Source: JAKAIY01 sp036258195 (lineage in GTDB: Bacteria > Chloroflexota > Ktedonobacteria > Ktedonobacterales > JADMIN01). From it: 19,617 nucleotides of DNA. A program made the position numbers and the translations under genes. The notes below the pieces were generated by a model. It was not told where the DNA came from. It was given only the letters and a program-made list of their open reading frames with translations, and did not search any database. Position 1 is the stretch's first letter. Each line of letters opens with the position of its first letter. Below are positions 1 through 8,250 of this stretch, piece by piece. The stretch spans positions 1 through 19,617 of the forward strand of contig DATAED010000207.1 in assembly GCA_036258195.1 (NCBI GenBank), read 5' to 3'.

Positions 1-129
1 GACCTGAACGCGCCAGGCTTCCAGATTCAGCCAGGGCAGACGCATCAGGTGACGTTCACCACGGCTGGAACCTTTCACATCGCCTGCACGGTGCACCCGG
101 CGATGGATATGACGCTGACGGTGCAGTAG
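1..129 (+). CDS. Cupredoxin-domain protein, C-terminal end (partial)
   Basis: Only the last 42 codons are in the window; the reading frame is open from base 1 to the TAG at 127-129. The peptide shows a beta-strand ending in F-H-I-A-C, then T-V-H-P-A-M-D-M, and closes with a T-L-T-V-Q strand. Cys, His two residues later and Met four residues beyond that (C-x2-H-x4-M) is the type-1 copper ligand loop of plastocyanin, pseudoazurin and related cupredoxins; the first copper His would lie outside the window. The family binds one copper ion and usually acts outside the cytoplasmic membrane in electron transfer. The signal peptide, total length and any fused domains cannot be seen. A strong hairpin follows 33 bases downstream, so the gene ends its transcription unit. 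Confidence 0.8.
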   Translation, partial: DLNAPGFQIQPGQTHQVTFTTAGTFHIACTVHPAMDMTLTVQ

Positions 130-162
130 CGACACGCGCTCTGACCATGGCGCCCAAACAGA

Positions 163-196
163 ACAGGCTCGCTGCACAGTGGTGTGGCGAGCCTGT
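163..196 (+). terminator. Strong hairpin terminator after the cupredoxin gene
   Basis: Bases 163-172 (ACAGGCTCGC) pair perfectly with 187-196. The inner bases 173-177 and 182-186 extend the stem to 15 pairs with two G-T wobbles around the tetraloop AGTG. The tail is short and only partly T-rich (CTCGTGTTT), so release may be imperfect, but position and stability fit a terminator separating this gene from mnmG. Confidence 0.7.
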
Positions 197-203
197 CTCG
201 TGT

Positions 204-233
204 TTGACGACGCTCCGGGCGGCGCGACATACT
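204..233 (+). promoter_or_regulatory. Predicted sigma-70 promoter of mnmG
   Basis: The -35 TTGACG (204-209) and -10 CATACT (228-233) are separated by 18 bases. They sit just after the cupredoxin terminator and about 230 bases before the mnmG start. Transcription would begin near 240, giving a leader that contains both C-rich repeat copies at 251-432. Confidence 0.5.
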
Positions 234-250
234 GTGCTGTCGAAGGGGCG

Positions 251-291
251 CGACCTCTCCCCCTGACCCCCTCCCCTTCAGGGAGGGGGAA
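251..291 (+). repeat. C-rich palindromic intergenic repeat, copy 1
   Basis: Bases 267-275 (CCCCCTCCC) pair with 281-289 (GGGAGGGGG) over the five-base loop 276-280. It is preceded by the shared head CTCTCCCCCTGA. First of eight related intergenic elements in the window. It is in opposite orientation to copy 2 in the same leader. Confidence 0.8.
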
Positions 292-384
292 CCCGGGCAG
301 GGCAGTGCGGCGATGATCGTGCGTTAACCCCGAATGAAGTGCTTTTGGCAAGCGGCTCGCTCGCCCCGCGCGCCACCCTTTGCA

Positions 385-432
385 TCGAGTCCCCCCTCCC
401 TCGGAGGGGAGGGGGACAGGGGGAGAGGTTCC
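385..432 (-). repeat. C-rich palindromic intergenic repeat, copy 2 (inverted)
   Basis: The stem is 392-400 with 407-415. The trailing strand GGGGGACAGGGGGAGAGG is the reverse complement of the head of copy 1 apart from one mismatch. Copies 1 and 2 can therefore form either two local hairpins or one long-range stem about 180 bases across. It ends 22 bases before the mnmG ribosome binding site. Confidence 0.8.
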
Positions 433-463
433 GCCAGCGCCCATCTGCCATTTGGAGACCGCC

Positions 464-2488
464 ATGACCGCCACGCCTGACTCTTCCATCACGCCCAACT
501 CGCTCGACCAGCGCTACGATGTAATCGTCGTCGGCGCGGGGCATGCGGGCTGCGAGGCGGCGCTGGCGGCGGCGCGCATGGGCCAGCGCACGCTGCTGCT
601 GACGATGAACCTGGATAGCATTGCGCTGATGCCGTGCAATCCCAGCGTGGGCGGGCCAGCCAAGGGGCATCTGGTACGCGAGATCGACGCGCTGGGCGGC
701 GAGATGGGCCGTAACACCGACCGCACGTTCATCCAGATGCGCCTGCTCAATACGGGCAAGGGGCCAGCCGTGCAGGCGCTGCGAGCGCAGTGCGACAAAC
801 AAGCCTACCGCCTCAGCATGAAGTATGCGCTGGAGAGCCAGCCCGGGCTGGAGCTGCGTCAGGGCGCCGTCACCGACCTGATCGCCACGCGCGATGACGC
901 TGGCCGCCAGAGCATCGGCGGCGTCATCACGGCGACCGCACGCTACTCCGCCGCAGCGGTCATCCTGACGACGGGCACCTTCATCAATGGGCGGCTGGTG
1001 GTCGGCGCGCGCACGCAGCCCGGCGGGCGCACGGGCGAGGGGCCAGCGCTGGGCATCTCCGATGCGCTGACACGGCTGGGACTGCGCCTGCGTCGCTTCA
1101 AGACCGGCACACCGCCGCGCATCGATGCCCGCAGCATCGACTTCAGCCAGACGATTCCACAGCCGGGCAGCGCCACGCCGCTCTACTTCTCGCATGCCTT
1201 CGCCCACGATCCAGCGGCGCGAGCCGATCTGGGGCTGCCTGCCGGGCGGCCCAACCCGCTCTACCCCATCCCCGTCGAGGCGCAGACGGCGTGGCGCGCG
1301 CAGTTGCCGTGCTACCTCGTCCACACCACCGAACGCACGCACGCGGTCATCCGCGCCAATCTGGATCGCTCGCCGCTCTACAATGGCGTCATCGAGGGAA
1401 CTGGCCCGCGCTACTGCCCCTCTATCGAGGATAAGGTCGTGCGGTTCGCCGAGAAGGAGCGGCATCAGGTCTTTCTGGAGCCAGAGGGTTGGCAAACCAG
1501 CGAGGTCTACGTGCAGGGCATGAACACCAGCCTGCCCGAAGATGTACAGGTCGCCATGCTGCGCAGCATCCCTGGGCTGGAGCAGGCCGAGGTGATGCGC
1601 TGGGGCTACGCTGTCGAATACGACTGCGCGCCGCCCGATCAGGTCAGCCTCAGCCTGGAGACCAAGGCCGTCGCGGGCCTCTTTCTGGCGGGGCAGATCA
1701 ACGGCACGTCCGGCTACGAAGAAGCGGCGGCGCAGGGCATCATGGCGGGCGCCAATGCGGCGCTCTACGCGCGCGGCGAGGAGCCGTTCATCCTGCGGCG
1801 CGACGAGGCGTACATCGGCGTGCTGATCGACGATCTGGTGACGCAGCCGCCGACCGAGCCGTATCGCCTGCACACCTCGCGCGCCGAGCGCCGCCTGCTG
1901 CTGCGCCACGACAACGCCGACCTGCGCCTCTCGCAGCACGCCTGGCGCCTGGGGCTGATCGACGCTGAGCGCTACGCGGCGGTGGAGCGGCGGCGCGAGC
2001 TGATCGCCGAGGCGCTGCGCCAGCTTGACACGACCAGCGTCACCCCCACCCGCGCCACGCTGGAGCGCGCCACCGCGCTCGGCCTCGACGCCATCACCCA
2101 GCCGATGACGGCCAGCCAGCTCTTGCGTCGCCCTACCGCGCGTTACTGGCAGGTCGCCAGCGCCGCCGCTCCCGCCGACGCGCCGACTTTGCCCGCGCTG
2201 GATGACGACACGGCGACCGAGGTCGAGCTGCGGGTCAAATACGCGGGCTACGTGCGCAAAGAGGAGGCCAGCGCCCATCGCTCGCTGCGCATGGAAGAGA
2301 GCAGCATCCCTGTCGACATCGCCTATGCCGAGCTGCGCGGGCTGCGGGCCGAGGCGCGGCAGCATCTCCAGCGGGTGCAGCCGCGCACAGTGGGCCAGGC
2401 GTCACGCATCCCCGGCGTCTCGCCCGCTGACATCGCGCTCCTGCTCATCCATATCGAGCGGATGCGGCGCGCTCGGCTGCGCGCCTGA
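464..2488 (+). CDS. mnmG: tRNA uridine-5-carboxymethylaminomethyl modification enzyme MnmG (GidA)
   Basis: This FAD-dependent enzyme works with MnmE to install the cmnm5 group on wobble U34 of tRNAs reading two-codon sets; it acts in the cytoplasm. The start ATG at 464 follows GGAG at 454-457 and gives 674 residues, slightly longer than the usual 620-650. An in-frame upstream ATG at 380 lies inside repeat sequence and is not preferred. Visible family signatures are the FAD dinucleotide fold G-A-G-H-A-G (residues 24-29), P-C-N-P-S-V-G-G (57-64), N-T-G-K-G-P-A-V-Q-A-L-R-A-Q, G-R-T-G-E-G-P-A, F-K-T-G-T-P-P-R-I, Y-C-P-S-I-E-D-K, Q-G-M-N-T-S-L-P, and G-Q-I-N-G-T-S-G-Y-E-E-A-A-A-Q-G near the second FAD site. 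The C-terminal helical domain ends with A-S-R-I-P-G-V-S-P-A-D-I, expected to contact MnmE and tRNA. No mnmE or rsmG lies next to it. Its last 87 bp overlap the convergent DUF983 gene. Confidence 0.97.
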   Translation: MTATPDSSITPNSLDQRYDVIVVGAGHAGCEAALAAARMGQRTLLLTMNLDSIALMPCNPSVGGPAKGHLVREIDALGGEMGRNTDRTFIQMRLLNTGKGPAVQALRAQCDKQAYRLSMKYALESQPGLELRQGAVTDLIATRDDAGRQSIGGVITATARYSAAAVILTTGTFINGRLVVGARTQPGGRTGEGPALGISDALTRLGLRLRRFKTGTPPRIDARSIDFSQTIPQPGSATPLYFSHAFAHDPAARADLGLPAGRPNPLYPIPVEAQTAWRAQLPCYLVHTTERTHAVIRANLDRSPLYNGVIEGTGPRYCPSIEDKVVRFAEKERHQVFLEPEGWQTSEVYVQGMNTSLPEDVQVAMLRSIPGLEQAEVMRWGYAVEYDCAPPDQVSLSLETKAVAGLFLAGQINGTSGYEEAAAQGIMAGANAALYARGEEPFILRRDEAYIGVLIDDLVTQPPTEPYRLHTSRAERRLLLRHDNADLRLSQHAWRLGLIDAERYAAVERRRELIAEALRQLDTTSVTPTRATLERATALGLDAITQPMTASQLLRRPTARYWQVASAAAPADAPTLPALDDDTATEVELRVKYAGYVRKEEASAHRSLRMEESSIPVDIAYAELRGLRAEARQHLQRVQPRTVGQASRIPGVSPADIALLLIHIERMRRARLRA

Positions 2489-2902
2489 GTGATGCTCCAC
2501 GGCGGGCGCGTCGAGCAGTTGCTGCAGCTCATCCATCGTCATGATGCGCCCGGGCGTGACCATATCCACTGGGTGCAGCATGAAATCTACTGCCATCCAC
2601 AGCGACTTGGAATGCCAGTAAAAGAGCAGAGGCGTCAGGATCGCCAGCCCCAGCCCCAGGATGATCGTCAGCACGACCGGGGCCTGGAAGATCAGCATCG
2701 GAAAGACAAACGCAAAGATCAGGATCTCCGTCACGACGAGATTGACGGCCATCGCGCCCGTCCAGTAGCCTTCCTCGCGCTCGAAGACCCAGCCACACGC
2801 GCCGCACGCATCATACATCTGATAGCCGCGCCGATAGAGTTTCCCGACGCCGCAGCGCGGGCAGCGCAGTAGCAGCCCACGCATCAACAGAGTGCCAACC
2901 AT
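2402..2902 (-). CDS. DUF983 family zinc-ribbon membrane protein
   Basis: A 166-residue protein of unknown function, recognised by the DUF983 pattern. The N-terminus reads R-G-L-L-L-R-C-P-R-C-G-V-G-K-L-Y, followed by a second C-x2-C (C-G-A-C-G) and F-E-R-E-E-G-Y. These two Cys pairs probably make a zinc ribbon. Two hydrophobic segments follow, about residues 50-73 and 77-98. The tail from about residue 130 is hydrophilic and acidic and is partly encoded antisense to the end of mnmG (overlap 2402-2488). The start ATG (2900-2902) has GGGGAG 14 bases upstream on the minus strand, rather far; the inner Met at residue 7 is an alternative. A TACAAT (-10-like) sequence on the minus strand at 2978-2983 may be its promoter, but no good -35 is seen. 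The gene upstream on the same strand is the GH92 enzyme, 99 bases away. Confidence 0.85.
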   Translation of the reverse strand: MVGTLLMRGLLLRCPRCGVGKLYRRGYQMYDACGACGWVFEREEGYWTGAMAVNLVVTEILIFAFVFPMLIFQAPVVLTIILGLGLAILTPLLFYWHSKSLWMAVDFMLHPVDMVTPGRIMTMDELQQLLDAPAVEHHSGAQPSAPHPLDMDEQERDVSGRDAGDA

Positions 2903-3001
2903 AGTCTCACGACCAACTCCCCAAGGCGGGCGTGTCCATGCTTCAGTCCGCGCTCGCCGAATGATTCCCTTCCCCCTATTGTACCCCGTACAGCCGCACG
3001 C

Positions 3002-5533
3002 TTACGGCTCTCGGCGAGCGTCGCCAGCGTTGACGCTACCCTCCGCCAGCCAGAGATCGTCCGCAAGGGATGGCGGGGCGTCGGCGGGAGCGGTCGCCCA
3101 GGCGGATTGCGCCGATGCGCTCAGCGTAAAGGCGACGGTGGTGGCGGACTTCAGCGTGGTCAGCGGCAGCCAGAGCTGGCTGGTGGGCGCGCCGTCGATC
3201 GTCATGGCCTGCACGTAGGGCGCGTTGGGTGCGGCGGCTGGCGCGACGATGCGCGTGACATGTGAGCCGATGGTGAGCGCGACCTGTGGAAAGAGTGGAC
3301 TACCCAGCACGAATCCGGGCTGCCCGGGCAGCAGCGGATACATTCCCAGCGCCGCCCACACGTACCAGGACGACATCTCGCCCAGATCATCATTGCCCGC
3401 CAGTCCGTCAGGCGAATCCTTGTACATCTGGGTCTCGATACGGCGCACGGTCGCCTGCGCGCTGGTGGGCGCGCCAACAAAGTCGTACATCCACGGAGCG
3501 CCGAAGGACGGCTCGTTGCCCATGAAGGCATACGGCGCGGATGGCCCGGCGTTGAGCTGGCTGAAGAACGCATCCAGGCGCGTCCGTGTGGCCTGCGCGC
3601 CGCCCTGCAACGCTACCAGCCCGGCGCCATCGAAGGGAACCATCCAGCGGTACTGCGCCGCGTCGCCCTCGACGTAGATGTCCGAATCGGTCGGGTCGAA
3701 CGCCGCGAAGTCGCCATCGGCGTCGCGCGGCTGGGGCAGTCCGCTGGCGGGATTGAAGATGGCGCTCCAGTCAGCGGCGCGCGCCGTGAACTGCCGGACG
3801 AGCGCGGGCTGGCCGAGGTCGCGGGCCAGGCAGGCGATGGCGAAGTCATCGCTGTAGTATTCTAGCGAGGTCGAGACGGGAACCCAGGCTCCCATGTGCG
3901 GCGGAACATAGCCCAGCCGCAGATAGGCGGGCAAGCCGGGGCGCTCGACCGAGGCGCCCGCGCCGATGCCGGGCTGAGTGGCGCCCGCGACGGCCAGACG
4001 CAGCGCGGCGGCAGCGTCGAACCCGTCAGCGCCGAAGTCTTCGCCCTCCGCCAGAATCGCCGCTGGCGAGTCGCCGATCATGATGCCCGTCTCGCTGTTC
4101 GCCAGCGGCCAGCGCGGCAGCCCATCCGCCTGCTCGCCATCCTCGACCAGCGATTGCATCATGTCGCTGGTCTGCTGCGGCGCGATGAGCGCCAGCAGCG
4201 GTACCTCGCTGCGATAGATGTCCCAGCCGGAGAAGTTGGCGTACTGCACGAATCCCGCCGCAGTATGCGTCTTGCCGTCGAAGCCGGGATACTGGCCGTT
4301 GGCGTCACTAAAGGTATTGGGGACCAGCAGCGCGTGGTAGAGCGCTGTGTAAAAGATGCGCTCATTGGTCGCCGAGCCGCCCGTCACCTGGATGCGGTTG
4401 AGCAGCGTATTCCAGGTCGCGTGGGCGGCTGCGCGCGTCTGATCGAAGTTCCAGCCGGGATTCTCCGCCGCCAGGTTGGCGCGCGCATTGGCCACGCTGA
4501 CGTACGAGATGCCCACCTTCAGCAGGACGGTCTGGCTGGCTGACGGCGCGAACCGCAGGTAGACGCCGCTGCCGCCGCCCGCAGCCGACCGCGCGCCCGG
4601 CTGCGCGCCGCCCTGCCAAGCGCCGAAGCTACTGGCAGGCGCGCTGACCTGCGCATCGAAATAGACGGTATAGGTCGTGTGCAGATAGGCGCAGAAGGGG
4701 CCGCTCGATACGGAGCCAGTCACCTCGGTCGGGCTGACGATCTGCGTGTGCGCCGCCTGAGCGCCCCGCAGATCGCGGCCCGTCTCCAGCGCCAGCGATC
4801 CCGTGGCGCCCGCCGGAAACTGCACCCGCGCGAATCCGGTGCGCGTGGTGGCGGTCAGCTCGACCGTGGCGCCATTGCCCAGCCGCACGCGATAATAGCC
4901 CGGCTCAGCCGCCTCACTGGCGTGCGAGAAGCTACTGCTATCGAAGGCTCCGGAGGGCGCGCCGGTGGTGGGCATGAACGGGATGTCGCCGAAGATGGGG
5001 CAGCCAGCGCCGCTCAGATGCGTCAGGCTGAAGCCGCGCATGAGCGAATCGCTGTAGCCATAGCCGCCCACGCGGGTCGGCCCGCCGGTCGTATCGGGGC
5101 TGAACTGCGTCATGCCAAAGGGCAGTGTTGCGCCAGGGAAGGTATTACCAGCGGCGGCATTGATACCCCAACTCTGGCCGCCAATGCCCGTCCCGACGAA
5201 GGGATCGACATAGCCGGTGAGATCGAGCGGTGGCGTGGACGTCGGCGCTGGCGTCGGATTCGTCGGCGTAGCTGGCGCGCCCTCAGCCATACGCGCAGCG
5301 GCGAGTGGACGCGCCGCGACTGGCAGGACGCGCCACAAGCTCGCCGCCGCCAGCAGCTCCGTCAGGAGGATCACGGCGAGCAGAAACCCGCCCGCCTGCG
5401 CGCCCCACTGCCGCAGCCACTGCGCGGTGTGGCTTCTGATCCATCGCGTTCGTCGTGGTTGGCTCGCTGGCGCCCCGGAACGCTGCTCGACCTCGACGGC
5501 CGCTGATCCCTGCGGCTGGGGAGTCTGCTCCAC
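3002..5533 (-). CDS. GH92 family glycosidase (alpha-mannosidase-like), membrane-anchored
   Basis: GH92 enzymes are calcium-dependent, inverting exo-alpha-mannosidases. This 843-residue protein has a positively charged N-terminus, one hydrophobic segment at about residues 47-66 (signal anchor or signal peptide), then a Pro/Thr-rich linker at about 85-103. The catalytic part follows, so it should act outside the membrane. GH92 signatures are Y-V-D-P-F-V-G-T (108-115), N-T-F-P-G-A-T-L-P-F-G-M (130-141), G-F-S-L-T-H-L-S-G-A-G-C (167-178), G-W-D-I-Y-R-S, E-G-D-A-A-Q-Y-R-W (622-630) and G-N-D-D-L-G-E-M-S-S-W-Y-V near 713-725; the acidic clusters carry the catalytic and metal-binding residues of the family. 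The start is a GTG at 5531-5533 with AAAGGCGG upstream. The substrate cannot be told from sequence; alpha-mannosides of glycans are the family default. It points away from the divergent fabG-type gene. Confidence 0.93.
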   Translation of the reverse strand: MEQTPQPQGSAAVEVEQRSGAPASQPRRTRWIRSHTAQWLRQWGAQAGGFLLAVILLTELLAAASLWRVLPVAARPLAAARMAEGAPATPTNPTPAPTSTPPLDLTGYVDPFVGTGIGGQSWGINAAAGNTFPGATLPFGMTQFSPDTTGGPTRVGGYGYSDSLMRGFSLTHLSGAGCPIFGDIPFMPTTGAPSGAFDSSSFSHASEAAEPGYYRVRLGNGATVELTATTRTGFARVQFPAGATGSLALETGRDLRGAQAAHTQIVSPTEVTGSVSSGPFCAYLHTTYTVYFDAQVSAPASSFGAWQGGAQPGARSAAGGGSGVYLRFAPSASQTVLLKVGISYVSVANARANLAAENPGWNFDQTRAAAHATWNTLLNRIQVTGGSATNERIFYTALYHALLVPNTFSDANGQYPGFDGKTHTAAGFVQYANFSGWDIYRSEVPLLALIAPQQTSDMMQSLVEDGEQADGLPRWPLANSETGIMIGDSPAAILAEGEDFGADGFDAAAALRLAVAGATQPGIGAGASVERPGLPAYLRLGYVPPHMGAWVPVSTSLEYYSDDFAIACLARDLGQPALVRQFTARAADWSAIFNPASGLPQPRDADGDFAAFDPTDSDIYVEGDAAQYRWMVPFDGAGLVALQGGAQATRTRLDAFFSQLNAGPSAPYAFMGNEPSFGAPWMYDFVGAPTSAQATVRRIETQMYKDSPDGLAGNDDLGEMSSWYVWAALGMYPLLPGQPGFVLGSPLFPQVALTIGSHVTRIVAPAAAPNAPYVQAMTIDGAPTSQLWLPLTTLKSATTVAFTLSASAQSAWATAPADAPPSLADDLWLAEGSVNAGDARREP

Positions 5534-5676
5534 CTGGCCCGCCTTTCACCATCGTTCAATGCGCGGCGCACGGCGCATGTCGTCGTGAGAGGTGTTCTGG
5601 TGGAAGAACGGATCAGCCATGCGAGCGTATCAGGGGCGCCCCAGAGTGGCCGCCAGCCAGATGCGCTGTTGAGCGC

Positions 5677-5706
5677 TTGACACTGCGCGGCCTGCGATTC
5701 TATGCT
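5677..5706 (+). promoter_or_regulatory. Predicted sigma-70 promoter of the reductase/acyl-CoA ligase unit
   Basis: A perfect -35 TTGACA (5677-5682) is followed after 18 bases by TATGCT (5701-5706). Transcription would start near 5713, about 115 bases before the reductase ATG. A minus-strand TAGAAT overlaps at 5697-5702 and could serve the divergent GH92 gene, but it lacks a recognisable -35. Confidence 0.65.
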
Positions 5707-5828
5707 GCCCATACACCACAGCGCGCGTCTGCGACCTATCCCCCGCGCAGCCGCACGGCTTCTCTTCGGTTTCTCGCAGTCCATCAGCGGAGATGGGCGC
5801 CACTAACGACCAGTTGGAGAAATTGCGC

Positions 5829-6599
5829 ATGGGAAGACTCAGCGGACGAGTCGCGCTCGTAACGGGAGCAGGACGTGGCATCGGCGCCGCCACCGCCAAA
5901 CGTCTCGCCGAAGACGGCGCGCGCCTGATCCTCGCCGATCTGGATGTCGAGGGCTGTGAGCGCGGCGCGGCGGAGATCAACACGCTTGGCTCCGAAGCGG
6001 TGGCCGTGCGCTGCGACGTGTCGAGCGAGGCCGACGCGCAGCAGGCGGTGGACGCCGCCATCAAAGCGTTTGGGCAGCTCGATATCCTCGTCAATAATGC
6101 TGGTATCCTGCGCGATAACCTGCTCTTCAAGATGTCCGAGGACGACTGGGATAAGGTGCTGGATGTCCACCTGAAGGGCGCCTTTCTCTGCTCGCGCGCG
6201 GCCCAGAAGCCGATGGTGGAGCGCAAATACGGGCGCATCGTCAACCTCTCCTCGACCTCGGCGCTGGGCAATCGCGGTCAGGTGAATTACAGCGCGGCCA
6301 AGGCGGGCATGCAGGGCCTCACCCGCACACTGGCCATCGAGCTGGGGCCGTTTGGCATCACCGCCAACGCTGTCGCGCCGGGCTTCATCGATACCGACAT
6401 GACGCGCGCCACGGCGCAGCGCATGGGCGTCACCCCAGAGCAGTTCCAGCAGGCTGCGATACCGCACATCCCGCTGCGGCGAGTGGGCCAGCCCAGCGAG
6501 GTCGCCAGCGTCGTCGCCTTCCTGGTATCCGATGACGCTAGCTATGTCAGTGGCCAGGTCATCTATATCGCCGGTGGTCCGGCGGGCATCCTGATGTGA
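5829..6599 (+). CDS. fabG: SDR-family 3-oxoacyl-ACP/3-hydroxyacyl-CoA reductase (FabG-like)
   Basis: A classical short-chain dehydrogenase/reductase of 256 residues that interconverts 3-oxoacyl and 3-hydroxyacyl thioesters. Seen are the cofactor motif T-G-A-G-R-G-I-G (12-19), N-N-A-G (89-92), and the catalytic set Ser141, Tyr154, Lys158 in the S-x12-Y-x3-K spacing, followed by N-A-V-A-P-G-F-I-D-T-D-M. Asp37 at the end of the second beta-strand usually favours NAD(H) over NADP(H), so a role in acyl-CoA turnover is as likely as fatty acid synthesis. The ATG at 5829 is preferred because TTGGAG lies 9 bases upstream; an in-frame ATG at 5793 has its only purine-rich sequence immediately adjacent. 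It is first in an apparent unit with the acyl-CoA ligase (74-base gap, no hairpin seen). The symbol marks the family, not a proven role in the main Fab pathway. Confidence 0.9.
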   Translation: MGRLSGRVALVTGAGRGIGAATAKRLAEDGARLILADLDVEGCERGAAEINTLGSEAVAVRCDVSSEADAQQAVDAAIKAFGQLDILVNNAGILRDNLLFKMSEDDWDKVLDVHLKGAFLCSRAAQKPMVERKYGRIVNLSSTSALGNRGQVNYSAAKAGMQGLTRTLAIELGPFGITANAVAPGFIDTDMTRATAQRMGVTPEQFQQAAIPHIPLRRVGQPSEVASVVAFLVSDDASYVSGQVIYIAGGPAGILM

Positions 6600-6673
6600 G
6601 CGTCGCGCAGATGGCGCGGTAGCCAATGCGCGCGCGGTTCGTCTGTTGTTCCCCAGTGGTCAGGAGGCGTTTC

Positions 6674-8206
6674 GTGAATGTAGGCGATCTGCTGACGGAG
6701 GCCGCAGCCCAGTACCCCGACAAGACGGCCATCATCTTCCGCGACCAGACGACGACGTATGCGGAGTTCGACCGGCGCGCCAACCAGGTCGCCAACGCGC
6801 TGATGGCGCTGGGCGTGCAGAAGGGCGACCGCGTGGGGCTGCTCATGCACAACATTCCGCTCTTCATGGAGGGCTACTATGGCATCCTGAAGGCGGGCGC
6901 GGTCATCGTGCCGATGAATGTGCTCTATAAGGCAGGTGAGGTCAGCTACATCATGAAGGATAGCGGCGCCAAGGCGCTGCTGACCTTCGCGCCGTTCGCG
7001 CCAGTGGCGCTGGCTGCGGCGGCTGAGGCGCCCGACCTGCAGCATGTCATCGTCGCGGCGCCCGCCGAGGTTCCCGGCGCCATCTCCTGGGCGCAGACCA
7101 TCGGCGCGGCTCCCGAGACGCCGCCCAATGTCGAGATCGGCGAGAACGATCTGGCGGTGCTGTGCTACACCTCTGGCACGACCGGCAAGCCCAAGGGCGC
7201 CATGCTGCTGCACGGCAACCTGCTCGCCAACATCCAGCAAAATAGCGACATCTCACAGCTCAAGATCAACTCTGACGACGTCGTCTGGCTGGCGCTGCCG
7301 CTCTTCCATATCTACGGCATGAACGTCGGCATGAACAACACCATCCGCTATGGCGGCGCGATGCTGCTGGTGGAGCGCTTCGAGCCGGTCGCTACACTGG
7401 AGGGCATCCAGAAGAATCGGGTCACAGTGATCTTCGGCGCGCCGCCGATGTTCATCGCCTGGGCGCATGTGCCGAACATCCGCGACTATGACCTGAGCAG
7501 TGTGCGCTTCATCTCGACGGGCGCCGCCGCGATGCCGGTGGCCGTGATGACGCTCTTCGAGGAGCTGACAGGCGCGCCACTCTCGGAGGGCTACGGGCTC
7601 TCGGAGGCGGCCCCTGTGTTGACGACCAACGCCGCTGGCCCGCTCACCAAGCCTGGGACGGTCGGTCCAGCCATCCCCGGCGTCGAGATCAAGATCGTGG
7701 ATGAGAACGGTAACGAGCTGCCGCACGGCCAAATGGGCGAGCTGATCGCGCGCGGCGCAAACGTTATGGCGGGCTACTGGAATCTGCCGCAGGCGACCTC
7801 CGAAACGCTGCGCGATGGCTGGCTCTACACCGGCGACCTCGCCACCGAGGACGACGACGGCTATTTCACCATCGTGGACCGCAAGAAAGACATGATCCTC
7901 GTGTCCGGCTACAACGTCTACCCGCGCGAGGTGGAGGAGACGCTCTATCGCCATCCGGCGGTAGCGGACGCGGCGGTGGTGGCGTATCCTGACCCATACC
8001 AGGGCGAGTCGGTGATGGCCTTTATCGTGCGCAAAGCGGGGCAGGATGTCAGCGCGCAGGATCTGATCGACTACTGCCGCAGCCAGATTGCCGTCTTCAA
8101 GTGTCCGCGCCGCGTCGAGTTCGTCGAGGAGCTGCCAAAGAACAACACCGGCAAGGTGCTGCGTCGCGAGCTGCGCGAGAAGGCGCAGGCCCTCCAGACG
8201 ACCTGA
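6674..8206 (+). CDS. Long-chain-type acyl-CoA ligase (AMP-forming, FadD-like)
   Basis: This enzyme activates a carboxylic acid to acyl-AMP and then acyl-CoA in the cytoplasm. It has 510 residues, normal for the ANL superfamily. Motifs in order are Y-T-S-G-T-T-G-K-P-K-G (165-175, phosphate loop), Y-G-L-S-E-A-A-P-V, G-E-L-I-A-R-G-A-N-V-M-A-G-Y-W, D-G-W-L-Y-T-G-D-L-A, D-R-K-K-D-M-I-L-V-S-G-Y-N-V-Y-P (hinge), and N-N-T-G-K-V-L-R-R with the catalytic Lys494. The GTG start at 6674 is chosen because a perfect AGGAGG (6662-6667) lies six bases upstream; a longer frame opens at 6626 but has no ribosome site. Chain-length preference cannot be read from the sequence. It lies between the SDR reductase and a small Lrp-type sensor domain gene, which suggests fatty- or aromatic-acid use. 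Confidence 0.94.
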   Translation: MNVGDLLTEAAAQYPDKTAIIFRDQTTTYAEFDRRANQVANALMALGVQKGDRVGLLMHNIPLFMEGYYGILKAGAVIVPMNVLYKAGEVSYIMKDSGAKALLTFAPFAPVALAAAAEAPDLQHVIVAAPAEVPGAISWAQTIGAAPETPPNVEIGENDLAVLCYTSGTTGKPKGAMLLHGNLLANIQQNSDISQLKINSDDVVWLALPLFHIYGMNVGMNNTIRYGGAMLLVERFEPVATLEGIQKNRVTVIFGAPPMFIAWAHVPNIRDYDLSSVRFISTGAAAMPVAVMTLFEELTGAPLSEGYGLSEAAPVLTTNAAGPLTKPGTVGPAIPGVEIKIVDENGNELPHGQMGELIARGANVMAGYWNLPQATSETLRDGWLYTGDLATEDDDGYFTIVDRKKDMILVSGYNVYPREVEETLYRHPAVADAAVVAYPDPYQGESVMAFIVRKAGQDVSAQDLIDYCRSQIAVFKCPRRVEFVEELPKNNTGKVLRRELREKAQALQTT

Positions 8207-8250
8207 GTGGACAGGCAGCCTTCTACACGCCAGAGAGAGGAGCAATCGCC

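Noticed and set aside
251..432. CRISPR-like repeats upstream of mnmG
   Set aside because: Only two copies, in opposite orientation, with no regular spacers; related copies are scattered between other genes.
278..2365. Open frame of 695 codons on the minus strand across mnmG
   Set aside because: It is fully antisense to a well-conserved gene, its product is Arg/Ala/Gly-rich without family motifs, and it arises from high-GC codon bias.
3896..5506. Long plus-strand frames antisense to the GH92 gene
   Set aside because: They disagree with the complete GH92 domain on the other strand and have no recognisable features.
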